A stretch of DNA of 64,000 nt from an uncultured Bacilli bacterium (GCA_934183165.1 CAKPRZ010000002.1:1-64000), one strand, 5' to 3'; shown: positions 26,486 to 39,566, counted from the first letter of the stretch. Translations and numbers: made by a program. Notes: generated by a model from the sequence alone, not told the origin.

Positions 26486-29400
26486 TAAAAATCCTCTCCT
26501 TCCATCATTTCTTTTTCAAATGCTTCATCGAAGTCTTCTCCTATTTCCTCTTCTTCTATTTCTTCGTCTTCATAGTCTTCATCCGGTTCGGAAACAGATA
26601 TTGGTAATTCCGAATCTTCTACATTACCATTAAAATCATCTTTATATTCTTCTTCTTCTATTTCTTTTAATTCTAATACTTCATTTTTGTCATTAATTAT
26701 ATTGATATCTAATCCTAAAGCTTGGAATTCTTTCATAAGTACCCTGAATGACTCAGGAACTCCAGCTTGGTTAATCTCTTGTCCTTTAACAATAGATTCA
26801 TATACTTTAACACGTCCTACGACATCATCTGATTTAACTGTTAAAATTTCTTGAAGTGTATGAGCAGCACCATAAGCATACAATGCCCAAACTTCCATTT
26901 CACCAAATCTTTGTCCACCGAATTGTGCTTTTCCTCCCAATGGTTGCTGTGTTACTAATGAGTATGGTCCAGTAGAACGTGCATGTAATTTATCATCAAC
27001 CATGTGATGTAGTTTAATCATGTACATAACTCCAACTGAGATTCTATTATCAAAAGGTTCTCCTGTACGACCGTTATATAGAACAGTTTTTCCATCTGGA
27101 TCCATGCCTGCTTCTTTCATCATATCTTCAATATCACTTAGTTTAGCACCATCAAATACTGGAGTTGCTACATGAACACCAAGCTTTTTAGCAGCCATGC
27201 CTAAATGTAATTCTAGAATTTGTCCAAGGTTCATACGAGATGGAACACCTTGTGGATTCAACATAATGTCTACTGGTCTACCATCAGGTAAATAAGGCAT
27301 ATCTTCCTGTGGAAGAATTAATGAAATAACACCTTTGTTACCATGGCGTCCTGCCATTTTATCTCCTACTTGTATTTTACGTTTTTGTGCTATATATACA
27401 CGGATTACTTTAGAAACACCTGCAGGTAATTCATCATTTTCTTTTCTTGAGAAAATCTTAACATCATGAACAATTCCATCACCACCATGTGGAACGCGAA
27501 GTGATGTATCTCTTACTTCACGAGTTTTTTCTCCGAAAATAGCGTGTAATAATTTTTCTTCACTAGTAAGTTCAGCCATTCCTTTTGGAGTCACTTTACC
27601 AACTAAGATATCTCCTTCTTTCACTTCAGTACCAACTATTACAATTCCGTTTTCATCTAGATTTCTTCTTGCATCATCACTAACATTTGGTATATCACGA
27701 GTTATCTCTTCAGGTCCTAGCTTTGTTTCACGACATTGCATTTCAAAATCTTCTAAGTGAATACCAGTATATACATCGTCTTTTACTAAATTTTCATTCA
27801 AGATAACAGCATCTTCATAGTTATATCCATTAAATGTCATAAATGCTACAACAACATTTTTACCTAATGCCAATTCACCTTGATCTGTTGATTGTCCATC
27901 AGCAATTATTGAACCACGTTTTACTTTGTCTCCTACCTTTACAATAGGTCTATGATGTTGGCAAGTACCCGCATTTGATAATTCAAAATTTGATAAATAA
28001 TATTCGTCTTTTCCGTTTTTGTTTAGAATAACTATTTTTCTTGCATCAACATAATCTACAACACCATCTGCTTTTGCTAAAACAACTGCACCAGAGTCTC
28101 TAGCTGCAACATATTCAACACCTGTTGCTACTAGAGGAGCCTCACTTCTTATAAGTGGAACTGATTGACGTTGCATGTTTGCACCCATCAAAGCACGAGT
28201 TGCATCATCATGCTCTAAGAATGGAATACAACTTGTTGTTACAGCTACAACTTGTTGAGGAGAAACGTCAACATAATCCACCTGTTCTGGTTTAACAATT
28301 ATATTTTCACCTCTAAAACGAGCTGGAACAGTTTCATCTATCATCATATTATTATCATCAACTGTTACTGTTGCTAACGAAATAATAAGATCTTGTTCTT
28401 CATCAGCAGTCAAATATTCTACTTCATCAGTTAAATATTTATCTTTTACTTTCCTATAAGGAGTCATTATAAATCCATATTCATCTATTTTTGCATAGCT
28501 AGCAAGGGAAGTAATAAGACCTATATTTTGACCTTCTGGAGATTCGATTGGACAAATTCTACCATAATGGGAAGCATTAACGTCACGAACTTCCATACCA
28601 GCTCTATCACGAGAAAGACCTCCAGGTCCTAAAGCTGATAAACGTCTCTTATTTGTAAGTTCAGCAATTGGATTTGTTTGATCCATAAATTGTGATAATT
28701 GACTCGAACCAAAGAATTCTTTCATTGCTGCTGTTATTGGTCTAATATTAATTAATGTTTTTGGTGTTACCTCTTCCATTTCTTGTGTTGTCATTCTTTC
28801 ACGAATTACACGTTCCATACGTGATACACCAATACGGAATTGGTTTTGTAAAAGTTCACCAACTTGACGAATACGACGATTTCCTAAATGATCGATTTCA
28901 TCGAATTGTCCAACACCTTGCAAAAGGTTTAAGTAATAAGAAACTGAAGCATAAATGTCTGATATAGTAAGTCTTTTAACTTCTATAGATTGATCATTTC
29001 CAATTACACTAATTTTTTCTTTTGGATTTGATGGATTATACACTTTTACAACTTGAACTTTATCATAATCATCTAAATCTCTATTTATAGTTGCAGTAGT
29101 AACACCATATCCTTTTTCAAAAATTGGTTTTAATTTATCAAGAACATCTTTTGTTACAATAGTTCCCTTTTCAGCAATTATCTCATCGCCATCTTTTATA
29201 TCTTCTGCTAATTTTTGATTTAATAATCTATCAGTTACATTTAATTTTCTATTAAATTTGTAACGACCAACTTTAGCTAAATCATATCTAAATTCATCAA
29301 AGAATCTAGTAATAATTTGGTTTTTAGAAGAATCAAGTGTTGCTGGTTCACCTGGTCTTAATTTTTCATATATTTCTATTAAGGCTTCATCAGTGTTTCT

Positions 29401-30078
29401 AGTAGAATCTTTGGCTAAAGTATTCTCTATATACTCATCTTTTCCAAATAATTTTATTATGTCCTCATCACTAGATAATCCAAAAGCTCTTAAAAGAGTT
29501 GTTAATGGTACTTTTCTAGTTCTATCAATTCTGACATACAAAACATCCCTAGCATCAGTTTCAAATTCAAGCCAAGTTCCACGTGTTGGAATAATTTGTG
29601 AAGTAATGCAAGGTCTACCGTTTTTGTCTATTTCTTTATTAAAATAAACACTTGGGGATCTTACTAACTGAGAAACGATTACACGTTCTGCACCATTTAT
29701 GACAAAAGTACCACTATCAGTCATAACTGGCATATCACCCAAGAATATTTCTTGTTCTTTTACTTCTCCTGTTTCATGGTTAAAAAGTCTTACCTCAACT
29801 TTTAAAGGCGCAGCAAAAGTAGTTTCTCTATCTTTACTTTGTTTAATAGAATAACGAGGTTCATCAAAATGATAATCTCCAAATTCCAAAGAAAGTGTTC
29901 CAGAGAAATTTTCTACGGGGAATAAGTCATCAAATACTTCTTTAATTCCTGTATCAATAAACCATTGATACGATTTTTTTTGAATTTCTAGTAAATCTTT
30001 TAATTCAAATGTGTTTTTAATTTTTGAAAAGCTTCTTCTTTTTCGGTGTTCACCGTAATTAACTATTTTATAAGCCAC
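26485..30078 (-). CDS. rpoB: RNA polymerase beta subunit
   Basis: The 1197-aa beta subunit is complete: [26 protein letters not shown] in the rifampicin pocket, [13 protein letters not shown], and [20 protein letters not shown] near the end. The pocket has Asn at residue 476 (AAT codon at 28651-28653) where E. coli has His526. Asn here is known from Spiroplasma and goes with natural rifampicin insensitivity. The C-terminus has an acidic tail of about 50 residues rich in Glu/Asp. Translation starts at GTG 30078 after GGGGTGAAA. A consensus promoter precedes it. Confidence 0.98.
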   Translation of the reverse strand: MAYKIVNYGEHRKRRSFSKIKNTFELKDLLEIQKKSYQWFIDTGIKEVFDDLFPVENFSGTLSLEFGDYHFDEPRYSIKQSKDRETTFAAPLKVEVRLFNHETGEVKEQEIFLGDMPVMTDSGTFVINGAERVIVSQLVRSPSVYFNKEIDKNGRPCITSQIIPTRGTWLEFETDARDVLYVRIDRTRKVPLTTLLRAFGLSSDEDIIKLFGKDEYIENTLAKDSTRNTDEALIEIYEKLRPGEPATLDSSKNQIITRFFDEFRYDLAKVGRYKFNRKLNVTDRLLNQKLAEDIKDGDEIIAEKGTIVTKDVLDKLKPIFEKGYGVTTATINRDLDDYDKVQVVKVYNPSNPKEKISVIGNDQSIEVKRLTISDIYASVSYYLNLLQGVGQFDEIDHLGNRRIRQVGELLQNQFRIGVSRMERVIRERMTTQEMEEVTPKTLINIRPITAAMKEFFGSSQLSQFMDQTNPIAELTNKRRLSALGPGGLSRDRAGMEVRDVNASHYGRICPIESPEGQNIGLITSLASYAKIDEYGFIMTPYRKVKDKYLTDEVEYLTADEEQDLIISLATVTVDDNNMMIDETVPARFRGENIIVKPEQVDYVDVSPQQVVAVTTSCIPFLEHDDATRALMGANMQRQSVPLIRSEAPLVATGVEYVAARDSGAVVLAKADGVVDYVDARKIVILNKNGKDEYYLSNFELSNAGTCQHHRPIVKVGDKVKRGSIIADGQSTDQGELALGKNVVVAFMTFNGYNYEDAVILNENLVKDDVYTGIHLEDFEMQCRETKLGPEEITRDIPNVSDDARRNLDENGIVIVGTEVKEGDILVGKVTPKGMAELTSEEKLLHAIFGEKTREVRDTSLRVPHGGDGIVHDVKIFSRKENDELPAGVSKVIRVYIAQKRKIQVGDKMAGRHGNKGVISLILPQEDMPYLPDGRPVDIMLNPQGVPSRMNLGQILELHLGMAAKKLGVHVATPVFDGAKLSDIEDMMKEAGMDPDGKTVLYNGRTGEPFDNRISVGVMYMIKLHHMVDDKLHARSTGPYSLVTQQPLGGKAQFGGQRFGEMEVWALYAYGAAHTLQEILTVKSDDVVGRVKVYESIVKGQEINQAGVPESFRVLMKEFQALGLDINIINDKNEVLELKEIEEEEYKDDFNGNVEDSELPISVSEPDEDYEDEEIEEEEIGEDFDEAFEKEMMEGEDF

Positions 30079-30149
30079 AATTTCACCCCTATTACATTAA
30101 TTTAATTGAAGAACATATTTTACTTAATCTAATACGTTGCCAATTTATA

Positions 30150-30178
30150 TTATTAGCATACTTCCGACAAGTTGTCAA
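30150..30178 (-). promoter_or_regulatory. rpoBC promoter
   Basis: On the minus strand TTGACA (30178-30173), a 17-nt spacer and TAATAA (30155-30150) form a near-consensus sigma-A promoter. The -35 overlaps the stop codon of the ybxB gene. The leader is about 65 nt. Confidence 0.8.
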
Positions 30179-30774
30179 TGTAAAATGCATTTTATTATCC
30201 AAAAACCCTTCTTTTTATTTATAAGTTCACACCTATATTGCTTTTCTAGATCTTTAAACAATGATTTAGCACCTTGATCTTTGTTTATAACAATAAAAAG
30301 CCTTCCAGATGGCAACATATATTCTTTGGCATCCATCACTATTCTATAAACAATTTCTTTTCCAGCTCTAATTGGTGGATTTGAAATAATAACATCATAC
30401 TTACCACTCACATTATCATAACAATTACTTTCAAAAAAATTTATATTTCTTTTCTCTAATTGATTTTCTTTTATATTTAACTTTGCTAAATGTAATGCTC
30501 TTTTGTTTACATCAACAGCATCAAATAATTTAATGTTATCCACAGTTTTTGTTAATATAATTGGAATTACTCCATATCCACAACCAACTTCTAATATATT
30601 TCCATAAATATCATCTAGTGGTAAATTTTCTAGTAAGCATCTTGTTCCAAAATCCAATTTGTTTTTTGAAAACACTCCATTATCTGTATTAAAGCAAAAT
30701 TCTTTGTCGAAAATGCTTGTTTTATATTTTACAATATCACTTTTCAAATCCGCATTATCAAAATATTGACTCAT
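30175..30774 (-). CDS. RsmC-like 16S rRNA guanine methyltransferase (YbxB)
   Basis: This 199-aa class I SAM-dependent methyltransferase has the binding loop LEVGCGYGVIPIIL near residue 60 and the catalytic NPP motif (VIISNPPIRAGKEIV) near residue 133. That is the pattern of RsmC/YbxB-type N2-guanine methyltransferases. The homologous ybxB gene of Bacillus lies at the same place, between rplL and rpoB. The exact target base is inferred from the family. It is separated from rplL by a terminator and a second 11-bp hairpin. Confidence 0.85.
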   Translation of the reverse strand: MSQYFDNADLKSDIVKYKTSIFDKEFCFNTDNGVFSKNKLDFGTRCLLENLPLDDIYGNILEVGCGYGVIPIILTKTVDNIKLFDAVDVNKRALHLAKLNIKENQLEKRNINFFESNCYDNVSGKYDVIISNPPIRAGKEIVYRIVMDAKEYMLPSGRLFIVINKDQGAKSLFKDLEKQYRCELINKKKGFWIIKCILH

Positions 30775-30792
30775 TTTATTCTCCCACGTAAT

Positions 30793-30830
30793 AAGGAGTT
30801 AACCATATCAACATATATAGTTAACTCCTT
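30793..30830 (-). promoter_or_regulatory. Leader hairpin upstream of ybxB
   Basis: A perfect 11-bp stem AAGGAGTTAAC/GTTAACTCCTT lies about 20 nt before the ybxB start. The T-run after it is poor, so it is not a clear terminator. The AAGGAG in one arm is an SD-like sequence held in a duplex. It may protect or control the ybxB transcript. Confidence 0.35.
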
Positions 30831-30870
30831 TCATGAGAATATCTTACTATTTTTTTTCATTTATGTCAAA

Positions 30871-30902
30871 TAAAAAAGCATTATATCAATATATAATGCT
30901 TA
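30871..30902 (-). terminator. Terminator after rplL
   Basis: On the minus strand the 11-bp stem AAGCATTATAT/ATATAATGCTT is followed by TTTTTATTTG, closing the rplJ-rplL unit. Confidence 0.85.
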
Positions 30903-30916
30903 AAGTATTAGCTCAA

Positions 30917-31288
30917 TTATTTTACTTCTACTTCTGCTCCAGCTTCTTCTAATTTAGCTTTAATTTCATTAGCTTCATCAACTGAAATGTTTTCTTTAAC
31001 AGCTCCACCGTTATCAGCAATATCTTTTGACTCTTTTAATCCTAATCCTGTAATTTCTTTAATTACTTTGATTACATTAATTTTAGCAGCTCCTGCATTA
31101 ACTAATGTTACAGTTACAACGCTTGGACCTGCAGCTTCTTCAGCAGCTCCTGCTACTGGTGCAGCTACTGCTACACTACTTGGATCTACTCCAAATTCTT
31201 CCTTCATTGCATCTACTAATTCTTTAATTTCTAAAAGTGTCATTTCTTTTAAACTTTCGATAAAGCTTTCTTTTGTTAATTTTGCCAT
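30917..31288 (-). CDS. rplL: 50S ribosomal protein L7/L12
   Basis: L7/L12 forms the flexible stalk that recruits translation GTPases. The 123-aa protein has an N-terminal dimerisation helix ([24 protein letters not shown]), an Ala-rich hinge ([15 protein letters not shown]) and the compact C-terminal domain [31 protein letters not shown] precedes the ATG. It follows rplJ by 24 nt. Confidence 0.98.
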   Translation of the reverse strand: MAKLTKESFIESLKEMTLLEIKELVDAMKEEFGVDPSSVAVAAPVAGAAEEAAGPSVVTVTLVNAGAAKINVIKVIKEITGLGLKESKDIADNGGAVKENISVDEANEIKAKLEEAGAEVEVK

Positions 31289-31312
31289 TTTACTTTTCCT
31301 CCTTATTTTTAA

Positions 31313-31810
31313 TTAATTATTTTCTTCTTTTTGTTTAGCATATAAATCTAAACATATTGACAAATCTTTAGCAATAGCAATCATGCCACCTGCTAACATA
31401 GTTAATAATCCCTCTCTTGATGGGATTGTAGCTAATTGTGCTAATTTTTCTTTATCAGAAACCTCGCCGTCTACAACACCAACTTTTAGGATTATAGCTT
31501 CATTTTTCTTTGCAAATTGACTCAATACTTTGATTGGAGCAATTTGATCAGTTCCATATGCTAACGCACTTGGACCAACTAAGCTTTCATTAAGATCAAT
31601 ATTTAAATCATTAAGTGCTCTTGCCATTAAAGTGTTTTTATAAACTTTGTAATCAGCACCAGCTTCACGTAATGCTCTTCTTAGTTCTTTTGCTTCATTA
31701 TCAGTTATTCCACGGTAATCAAACAAAACAACTGTAGCATTATCTTGAACTCTAGACTTAATTTCATTAATTACTTCTTGTTTCTTAGCTAGTATTTTTT
31801 CATTTGCCAC
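31313..31810 (-). CDS. rplJ: 50S ribosomal protein L10
   Basis: L10 anchors L7/L12 dimers to the ribosome. The 165-aa protein has the N-terminal rRNA-binding part (TVVLFDYRGITDNEAKELRRALREAGADYKVYKNTLMARAL) and a C-terminal helix ending DLYAKQKEENN for the L7/L12 dimers. Translation starts at GTG after ATAGGAGGTG. A typical L10 leader lies just upstream. Confidence 0.97.
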   Translation of the reverse strand: MANEKILAKKQEVINEIKSRVQDNATVVLFDYRGITDNEAKELRRALREAGADYKVYKNTLMARALNDLNIDLNESLVGPSALAYGTDQIAPIKVLSQFAKKNEAIILKVGVVDGEVSDKEKLAQLATIPSREGLLTMLAGGMIAIAKDLSICLDLYAKQKEENN

Positions 31811-31839
31811 TATTACACCTCCTATATTTATTTAGAGAT

Positions 31840-31945
31840 GCCATAAAAAAGTCTTTATATCCACAGACATAAAGACTCTAAAAAACATTACAGTTTAGTC
31901 CTCGGTAGGATTTACTAACTACCTACTGTCTATGGCACCAACAAA
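31840..31945 (-). promoter_or_regulatory. L10 leader (autoregulatory) with terminator hairpin
   Basis: On the minus strand GGTGCCATAGACAGTAGGTAG leads into TAAATCCTACCGAGG, the conserved L10(L12)4-binding kink-turn element of Firmicutes rplJ leaders. The outer arms GTGCCAT/ATGGCA close the element. An AGTCTTTAT/ATAAAGACT hairpin with TTTTTT lies inside it and can act as an attenuator. Confidence 0.85.
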
Positions 31946-31971
31946 TTAATTGTATTATATATTATATTTTA

Positions 31972-32670
31972 CTATTTGTCAAAGGAATTTGTAGCTATCT
32001 TAATTCCAGGACCCATAGTAGTAGCAATGCTTACATTCTTAATATAATCCCCTTTTACTGTAGATGGTTTTGCTTTAATTAAAACTGACATAAATGCATC
32101 CAGATTTTCTAATAAAGCTTTTTCTTCAAATGTAGTATTACCAATTATTCCGTGAATATTACCAAAACTATCAGTTCTATATTCTACACGACCTGCTTTA
32201 ACTTCTTTTACAGCTTTTTCAACATCTAATGTTACAGTACCTGTTTTAGGATTTGGCATTAATCCTTTTGGACCTAAAACACGTCCTAGCTTACCTAGTA
32301 AAGGCATCATGTCTGGTGTTGCTATCATTACATCAAAACCGAACCAGTTTTCTTTTTCGATTTTTTCTAATATATCAGTATCACCAACAAAATCTGCACC
32401 TGCAGCTTCTGCCTTTTTAGCATTTTCTCCACGAGCAACTACTAAAACTTTTTTAGATTTACCAGTACCATTAGGTAATACTATTGCTCCTCTTAATTGT
32501 TGATCAGCTTTTTTAGTATCAAGATTTAATCTAACAGCCAATTCAACTGATGAAGTGAATTTACTAACAGATGTATCTTTTACTAATTTAACAGCTTCTT
32601 CTTTAGTATATGCTTTACCTTTTTCAATTTTATTCAAGGCTTCTACATATTTTTTTCCTCTTTTTTTCAT
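31972..32670 (-). CDS. rplA: 50S ribosomal protein L1
   Basis: L1 binds the mobile stalk of 23S rRNA at the E site and represses its own mRNA. The 232-aa protein has the expected motifs: [48 protein letters not shown] and the C-terminal [24 protein letters not shown] precedes the ATG. A presumed L1-binding site lies immediately upstream, overlapping this ribosome site. Confidence 0.97.
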   Translation of the reverse strand: MKKRGKKYVEALNKIEKGKAYTKEEAVKLVKDTSVSKFTSSVELAVRLNLDTKKADQQLRGAIVLPNGTGKSKKVLVVARGENAKKAEAAGADFVGDTDILEKIEKENWFGFDVMIATPDMMPLLGKLGRVLGPKGLMPNPKTGTVTLDVEKAVKEVKAGRVEYRTDSFGNIHGIIGNTTFEEKALLENLDAFMSVLIKAKPSTVKGDYIKNVSIATTMGPGIKIATNSFDK

Positions 32671-32675
32671 TCTAT

Positions 32676-32712
32676 CCTCCTCATGTGGTTATACGGAAAA
32701 TTCCTCCCACTA
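32676..32712 (-). promoter_or_regulatory. Presumed L1-binding site upstream of rplA
   Basis: On the minus strand AGTGGGAGGAA, a variable loop of about 15 nt, then ACCACATGAGG pairs as GTGGG..CCAC-type arms. This mimics the L1 stalk of 23S rRNA, as known for L11-L1 operon leaders. The 3' side runs into the rplA ribosome site, so binding could block translation. Confidence 0.6.
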
Positions 32713-32730
32713 GGTTTATACACCTATATT

Positions 32731-33156
32731 TTATTCAGTAATTTTAATTCCCATGTTTAGGGCAGTTCCTTCAACTATTTTCATAGCTGCTTCTATTGTA
32801 TATGCATTTAAATCAGGTAATTTAATTTCTGCAATTTCTCTAACTTGCTCTTTTGTTAAAGATCCAACAATTTCTTTTGATCCTTTAACAGAACCCTTAT
32901 CGATTTTAGCAAATTTCCTAATTAAAAATGCTGTTGGTGGAGTTTTAATTACGAAATCAAAACTTCTATCATCATAGATTGAAATTTCAACTGGTAAAAT
33001 ATCCCCCATTCTATCGCGTGTTGCATCATTGTACTTAGTACAGAATTCTTGTAAGTTAATTCCTGCTGGTCCTAACACTGTTCCAACTGGTGGAGCTGGT
33101 GTTGCTTTTCCTGCTGCAATTTGCAATTTAATTTTTCTAACAACTTCTTTTGCCAC
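32731..33156 (-). CDS. rplK: 50S ribosomal protein L11
   Basis: L11 is part of the GTPase-associated centre. I chose the GTG at 33156 because an in-frame GTG at 33165 is part of the GGAGGTG ribosome site. This gives the standard 141 aa beginning [12 protein letters not shown]. The Pro-rich [19 protein letters not shown] segment and the C-terminal rRNA-binding [20 protein letters not shown] are intact. It is co-transcribed with rplA. Confidence 0.96.
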   Translation of the reverse strand: MAKEVVRKIKLQIAAGKATPAPPVGTVLGPAGINLQEFCTKYNDATRDRMGDILPVEISIYDDRSFDFVIKTPPTAFLIRKFAKIDKGSVKGSKEIVGSLTKEQVREIAEIKLPDLNAYTIEAAMKIVEGTALNMGIKITE

Positions 33157-33184
33157 GAAAAACACCTCCTATAATATTTTAGTT

Positions 33185-33252
33185 TTCGCGAGTGGTTCAA
33201 ATAGCTTTTGCCTCCCACTTATTTGAGACTATAAATTAAATATAGCGTCTCA
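33185..33252 (-). promoter_or_regulatory. L11-L1 operon leader with a second presumed L1-binding site
   Basis: On the minus strand a hairpin TTGAGAC/GTCTCAA (extended by TATA/TATA) is followed by AAGTGGGAGGCAAAAG, a loop and AACCACTCGCG. The GTGGGAGG..ACCAC pattern is the same as in the rplA upstream site. So the operon carries two copies of the presumed L1 target. Confidence 0.6.
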
Positions 33253-33304
33253 ATATTAACATTATTGCGAATAAAAATCAAGCATAATTTGATTTTTTAC
33301 TAGT

Positions 33305-33838
33305 TTATGCTAGTTCTATCTGAGAAATTTCTGTTTCAACAGAAGTTTCTTGACCAAATAAATCTACTGTCAACATTAATTTTTGATGCTCGTTATCTAT
33401 TTCTTCAATAACTCCATACATACCATTGAATGGTCCAGCAATTATTTTAACTTTCTTACCAACTTCTAATTCTTTATCAATCTCAATTCTACTTATTCCC
33501 ATACTTCTTAGTACATTGTCGACTTCATAAGGTTGTAATGGAGTTGGCTTTGCTCCTTTACCACTTGAACCAATAAATCCAGTAACACCTGGTGTATTTC
33601 TTACTACAAACCAAGCTTCATCACTCATTACCATTTCGACAAGGATATAACCTGGAAATAGTTTCTTTGTTTTTTCTTTTTGAACACCATCTTTTACTTC
33701 TATTTCTGTTTGTTCTGGAACTACTACACGAAAAATATAATCTTTCATGTCCATAGATTCAGCACGCATTTCTAGTTTTTCTTTTACTTTTTTTTCATGT
33801 CCTGAATAAGTGTTAACTACATACCATTGTTTTTCCAT
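33305..33838 (-). CDS. nusG: Transcription termination/antitermination factor NusG
   Basis: NusG couples RNA polymerase with the ribosome and modulates pausing. The 177-aa protein has the NGN domain (WYVVNTYSGHEKKVKEKLE at the start, PGYILVEMVM, FVVRNTPGVTGFIG) and the KOW domain (GKKVKIIAGPFNGMYGVIEEID). AGGAGGATA precedes the ATG. It follows secE by 11 nt. Confidence 0.97.
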   Translation of the reverse strand: MEKQWYVVNTYSGHEKKVKEKLEMRAESMDMKDYIFRVVVPEQTEIEVKDGVQKEKTKKLFPGYILVEMVMSDEAWFVVRNTPGVTGFIGSSGKGAKPTPLQPYEVDNVLRSMGISRIEIDKELEVGKKVKIIAGPFNGMYGVIEEIDNEHQKLMLTVDLFGQETSVETEISQIELA

Positions 33839-33849
33839 GTTTTATCCTC

Positions 33850-34116
33850 CTAAATTACTGATTTTAAGAATGACATTAATAACTGAATTAATAAAAAGAA
33901 TACCGCAAAGAAAATAATAAATATAATTGTTGAAATTGAATACTTAACCATTTCTTTTTTAGTAGGCCATTTTATTTTCTTAAATTCACTTTTAAAAGTC
34001 ATTGTTGAATTATTCTTTTTTTCCTTCTTTTTCACAGTTTTTTTTGCTTTTGATACTTTTTCTGTTTTAACATTTTCGTTGTTACTTTTAGTTATTTTTT
34101 CTTTTTCTTTAACCAT
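33850..34116 (-). CDS. secE: Preprotein translocase subunit SecE
   Basis: SecE is the essential clamp of the SecYEG channel. The 88-aa protein has the conserved amphipathic segment FKKIKWPTKKEMVKYS followed by one membrane helix (ISTIIFIIFFAVFFLLIQLLMSFL). A long Lys-rich extension of about 35 residues precedes it. I chose the ATG at 34116 after GAGAGGGATA; the frame opens 63 nt earlier without a ribosome site. No rpmG (L33) gene lies upstream, although this is common in Firmicutes. Confidence 0.93.
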   Translation of the reverse strand: MVKEKEKITKSNNENVKTEKVSKAKKTVKKKEKKNNSTMTFKSEFKKIKWPTKKEMVKYSISTIIFIIFFAVFFLLIQLLMSFLKSVI

Positions 34117-34138
34117 ACTATCCCTCTCATTTTTCCAA

Positions 34139-34159
34139 AATAAAAACACTTTCGTGTTG
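34139..34159 (-). terminator. Terminator upstream of secE
   Basis: On the minus strand AACAC-GAAA-GTGTT with a GAAA tetraloop is followed by TTTATTTT. It separates the secreted-protein gene from the secE-nusG operon. Confidence 0.65.
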
Positions 34160-34245
34160 ATAGCAATAAAATAACACATTTCATTACTTTAGTCAACCTT
34201 CAAAATTAAAAAGAGAATAAACTTTATAGTTATCCTCCCTACATT

Positions 34246-34959
34246 TTATTCACCTTGCTTTGCTTTAGGTCTCGATAATAAGGTAACAGTCGCAATTAAT
34301 AATATAACATTAGCCACTACTAAGGCATATATTATCTTTTTGTATTTTTGATCACTATCTACTGCTTTATTCTCTTTTACTGTATCAGTATTCTTATCAG
34401 TATCAGTACTTTCTACCTTCTTCTTACTGATAGATATTTCTCTTGTTTTGTTCCCACTTTCTACCTCACCTAACCAAAATGGATCACTATCACCACTAAC
34501 ATCTGTATTTGGTTCATATTCATAACTTGGAATCAATTCAATAGTTGTTTTTTTGTCTTCTGATAAATCTTGAACTTTGAATGTCATTTGTGTAGACATA
34601 TTAAATTCTTTATAAGAATTATTTGAAGTAATTGTTAATTTTACAACTCCATTTTTAATTACTGTAGTTTCAACTTCGGAATTAGTTGAAGTGATTTCTT
34701 TAGCACTAACAAATTTTAAAATATCAGAGTCAAACTTAACATATACTGTTTTTGATTCACCCTTACTTACCATATCTTCTTTAGTATCAGACGATGTTAC
34801 TTCATACTTAACAGTATAATTTAATTCATCACCAGACACTACTTCACTTTTTTCTAATTCTGTATACCATTTTCTCGGAGAGGCATCAGCCTTTACTACA
34901 AGTGGTATAAAAGTAACAATTAAAGTTAAACAAACAAAAACATTAGTTATTTTTTTCAT
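34246..34959 (-). CDS. Secreted, C-terminally membrane-anchored beta-sandwich protein (237 aa)
   Basis: The protein has an N-terminal signal peptide (cleavage probably near ADA, residue 26), an extracellular beta-rich domain (about 30-165), a low-complexity linker rich in Thr, Asp and Lys (about 175-205), and a C-terminal membrane helix (IIYALVVANVILLIATVTLL) with a basic tail. The domain pattern (KSEVVSGDELNYTVKYEV, VYVKFDSDILKFVSA) resembles cohesin-like or CBM-associated Ig folds of Firmicutes surface proteins. There is no LPXTG motif. Its role is unknown. Confidence 0.65.
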   Translation of the reverse strand: MKKITNVFVCLTLIVTFIPLVVKADASPRKWYTELEKSEVVSGDELNYTVKYEVTSSDTKEDMVSKGESKTVYVKFDSDILKFVSAKEITSTNSEVETTVIKNGVVKLTITSNNSYKEFNMSTQMTFKVQDLSEDKKTTIELIPSYEYEPNTDVSGDSDPFWLGEVESGNKTREISISKKKVESTDTDKNTDTVKENKAVDSDQKYKKIIYALVVANVILLIATVTLLSRPKAKQGE

Positions 34960-35006
34960 TCTATTCCTCCTAGTTTAAGTATATATAATAAGCATAATTT
35001 TAGCAA

Positions 35007-35933
35007 CTAAATTTTTTTAGAATCATCTATTTTTTTTATGCAACTATTAGCAGCTATAACGCCATCATTCATTGCTGTCAAAAGTTGATTAACGCTTTTT
35101 TTAGTAACATCACCTATTGCATAAACTCCGTCTACATTAGTCTCTTGATTTTCATTTACTAATATATAATTATCTTCTTTTTCTAGATTGTTAAATAAAT
35201 CGCTGTTAGGAATATATCCAATACAAACAAAGCATCCTTTTACTGACATTTTTTCAGCTATGTTATTGTGTTTATCTTTTAATGTAATAGAATTTAATAC
35301 ACCTTCTGAATCATTTATACTTTGTACTTCTCTATTATAAATTACATTAATATTTGAACATTTTTCTGCTTCTTCTATGTAGTATCTTTCTGCTCTTAGT
35401 TTATCACTTCTAACAATTATATTAACCTTTTTACAAATTTTAGATAAATATAAAGCTTCTTCTAATGCCGTTGACCCGCCACCTATTACTGCTACATCTT
35501 CATTCTTAAAGAAATTACCATCACAGGTAGCGCAATAGCTTATTCCTCTTCCTTCAAAAGAAGTTATATTGTCTATACCTATTTTCCTAGGGCTTCTCCC
35601 TGTTGCTATGATAATCAATTTTGAAGTTACAGTGTTACCATCTCTCAATTTAATGGTTTTTACATCCCTAGTCAAATCAATGTCAATTACTTCTTTATTA
35701 ATATATTTAATTTTTAGGTTTTCTATTTGTTTAAATATATTCATCGATAAATCAATACCACTTATTTCAACATATCCAGGATAATTAGCTACCTTTGATG
35801 CCTTATTAATTTGACCGCCATACATATCTTTTTCTATCAAACAACAAGATATTCCTGCTCTTTTTAAATATATAGCAGAAGTCATACCTGCAACACCGGC
35901 ACCTATTATGGCAACATCAAAATCTAATTTCAT
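35007..35933 (-). CDS. trxB: Thioredoxin reductase
   Basis: TrxB passes electrons from NADPH through FAD to thioredoxin. The 308-aa protein has the FAD-binding IIGAGVAGMTSAIYLKRAG, the redox CATC pair (SYCATCDGNFFKNE, near residue 130), the NADPH-binding IGGGSTALEEALYL, and the final FAD motif GVYAIGDVT. The ATG at 35933 follows AAGGAGAGA. It overlaps the 3' end of lgt by 17 nt. Many anaerobes have this enzyme. A ferredoxin- or flavin-dependent variant cannot be excluded by sequence. Confidence 0.92.
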   Translation of the reverse strand: MKLDFDVAIIGAGVAGMTSAIYLKRAGISCCLIEKDMYGGQINKASKVANYPGYVEISGIDLSMNIFKQIENLKIKYINKEVIDIDLTRDVKTIKLRDGNTVTSKLIIIATGRSPRKIGIDNITSFEGRGISYCATCDGNFFKNEDVAVIGGGSTALEEALYLSKICKKVNIIVRSDKLRAERYYIEEAEKCSNINVIYNREVQSINDSEGVLNSITLKDKHNNIAEKMSVKGCFVCIGYIPNSDLFNNLEKEDNYILVNENQETNVDGVYAIGDVTKKSVNQLLTAMNDGVIAANSCIKKIDDSKKI

Positions 35934-36732
35934 CTTTCTCTCCTTTTTTATTATAAAGATTATCAAACTTAGAGCCTTTTTTTGCTCTTATAATTATAAT
36001 AATGCCTATTAAAAGTAGGATTATAGATATTAGTTGAGCAACTTTGATACTTCCTAACATTAAACTATCACTCCTAGAGTGTTCAATAAAGAATCTTCCA
36101 ATTGAATACCAAATCATATAAAAACCAGTCAATTCACCAATTTTATTGTATTTTCTTCTTCTAAGAATAAGCATTATAATTAAACCTACTAAATTCCAAA
36201 GTGACTCATATAAAAATGTTGGTTGATAATATTTACCCTCTATATACATTCCATTTATGATAAATTGAGGAATTTTTAAAGCCTCTAAAGAAGCTTTACT
36301 AGTAATTTGACCAAATGCCTCTTGATTAAAGAAATTACCCCATCTTCCTATAATTTGCCCAATAATAACACTAACGGCAAATATATCTAATATTTTTAAT
36401 ATATTAGCATTATATTTTTTACAATAAACAATAATTACTATAATGCCAGCTATAATTCCACCGTGTATTGCAAGCCCACCATGCCATACTTTAATAATTT
36501 CTAGAGGATTTGATAAATAATAACTTAGATTAAATAGAACATAGTATAGTCTGGCTCCTAATATTCCAAACAAAATGACATAAAATATTAAATTAATTAT
36601 AAATTCCTTGTTTAAATTTTGCCTTTTAACCTCTTTAAATAGCATAGCCATTGCTAAAAGTATGCCAACAACTATAAATATAGAATACCAATAAATAGTT
36701 ATTGGTCCTATTCTTAATGCCACATTATCCAC
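35917..36732 (-). CDS. lgt: Prolipoprotein diacylglyceryl transferase
   Basis: Lgt attaches diacylglycerol to the lipobox Cys of prelipoproteins in the membrane. The 271-aa protein has about seven membrane helices and the signature RWGNFFNQEAFG near residue 130. It also has HGGLAIHGGIIAGI and the catalytic YPTFLYE-like YQPTFLYESLWN. The window contains several lipobox proteins that would be its substrates. It overlaps trxB; uvrA lies 26 nt upstream on the same strand. Confidence 0.95.
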   Translation of the reverse strand: MDNVALRIGPITIYWYSIFIVVGILLAMAMLFKEVKRQNLNKEFIINLIFYVILFGILGARLYYVLFNLSYYLSNPLEIIKVWHGGLAIHGGIIAGIIVIIVYCKKYNANILKILDIFAVSVIIGQIIGRWGNFFNQEAFGQITSKASLEALKIPQFIINGMYIEGKYYQPTFLYESLWNLVGLIIMLILRRRKYNKIGELTGFYMIWYSIGRFFIEHSRSDSLMLGSIKVAQLISIILLLIGIIIIIRAKKGSKFDNLYNKKGEKDEIRF

Positions 36733-36758
36733 TATTGTGTCACCTTCCTCATAATAAT

Positions 36759-39546
<2,788 letters not shown>

Positions 39547-39566
<20 letters not shown>

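Noticed and set aside
33850..34179. rpmG (L33) upstream of secE
   Set aside because: The 63-nt in-frame extension encodes no L33 motif and is interrupted by a terminator hairpin.
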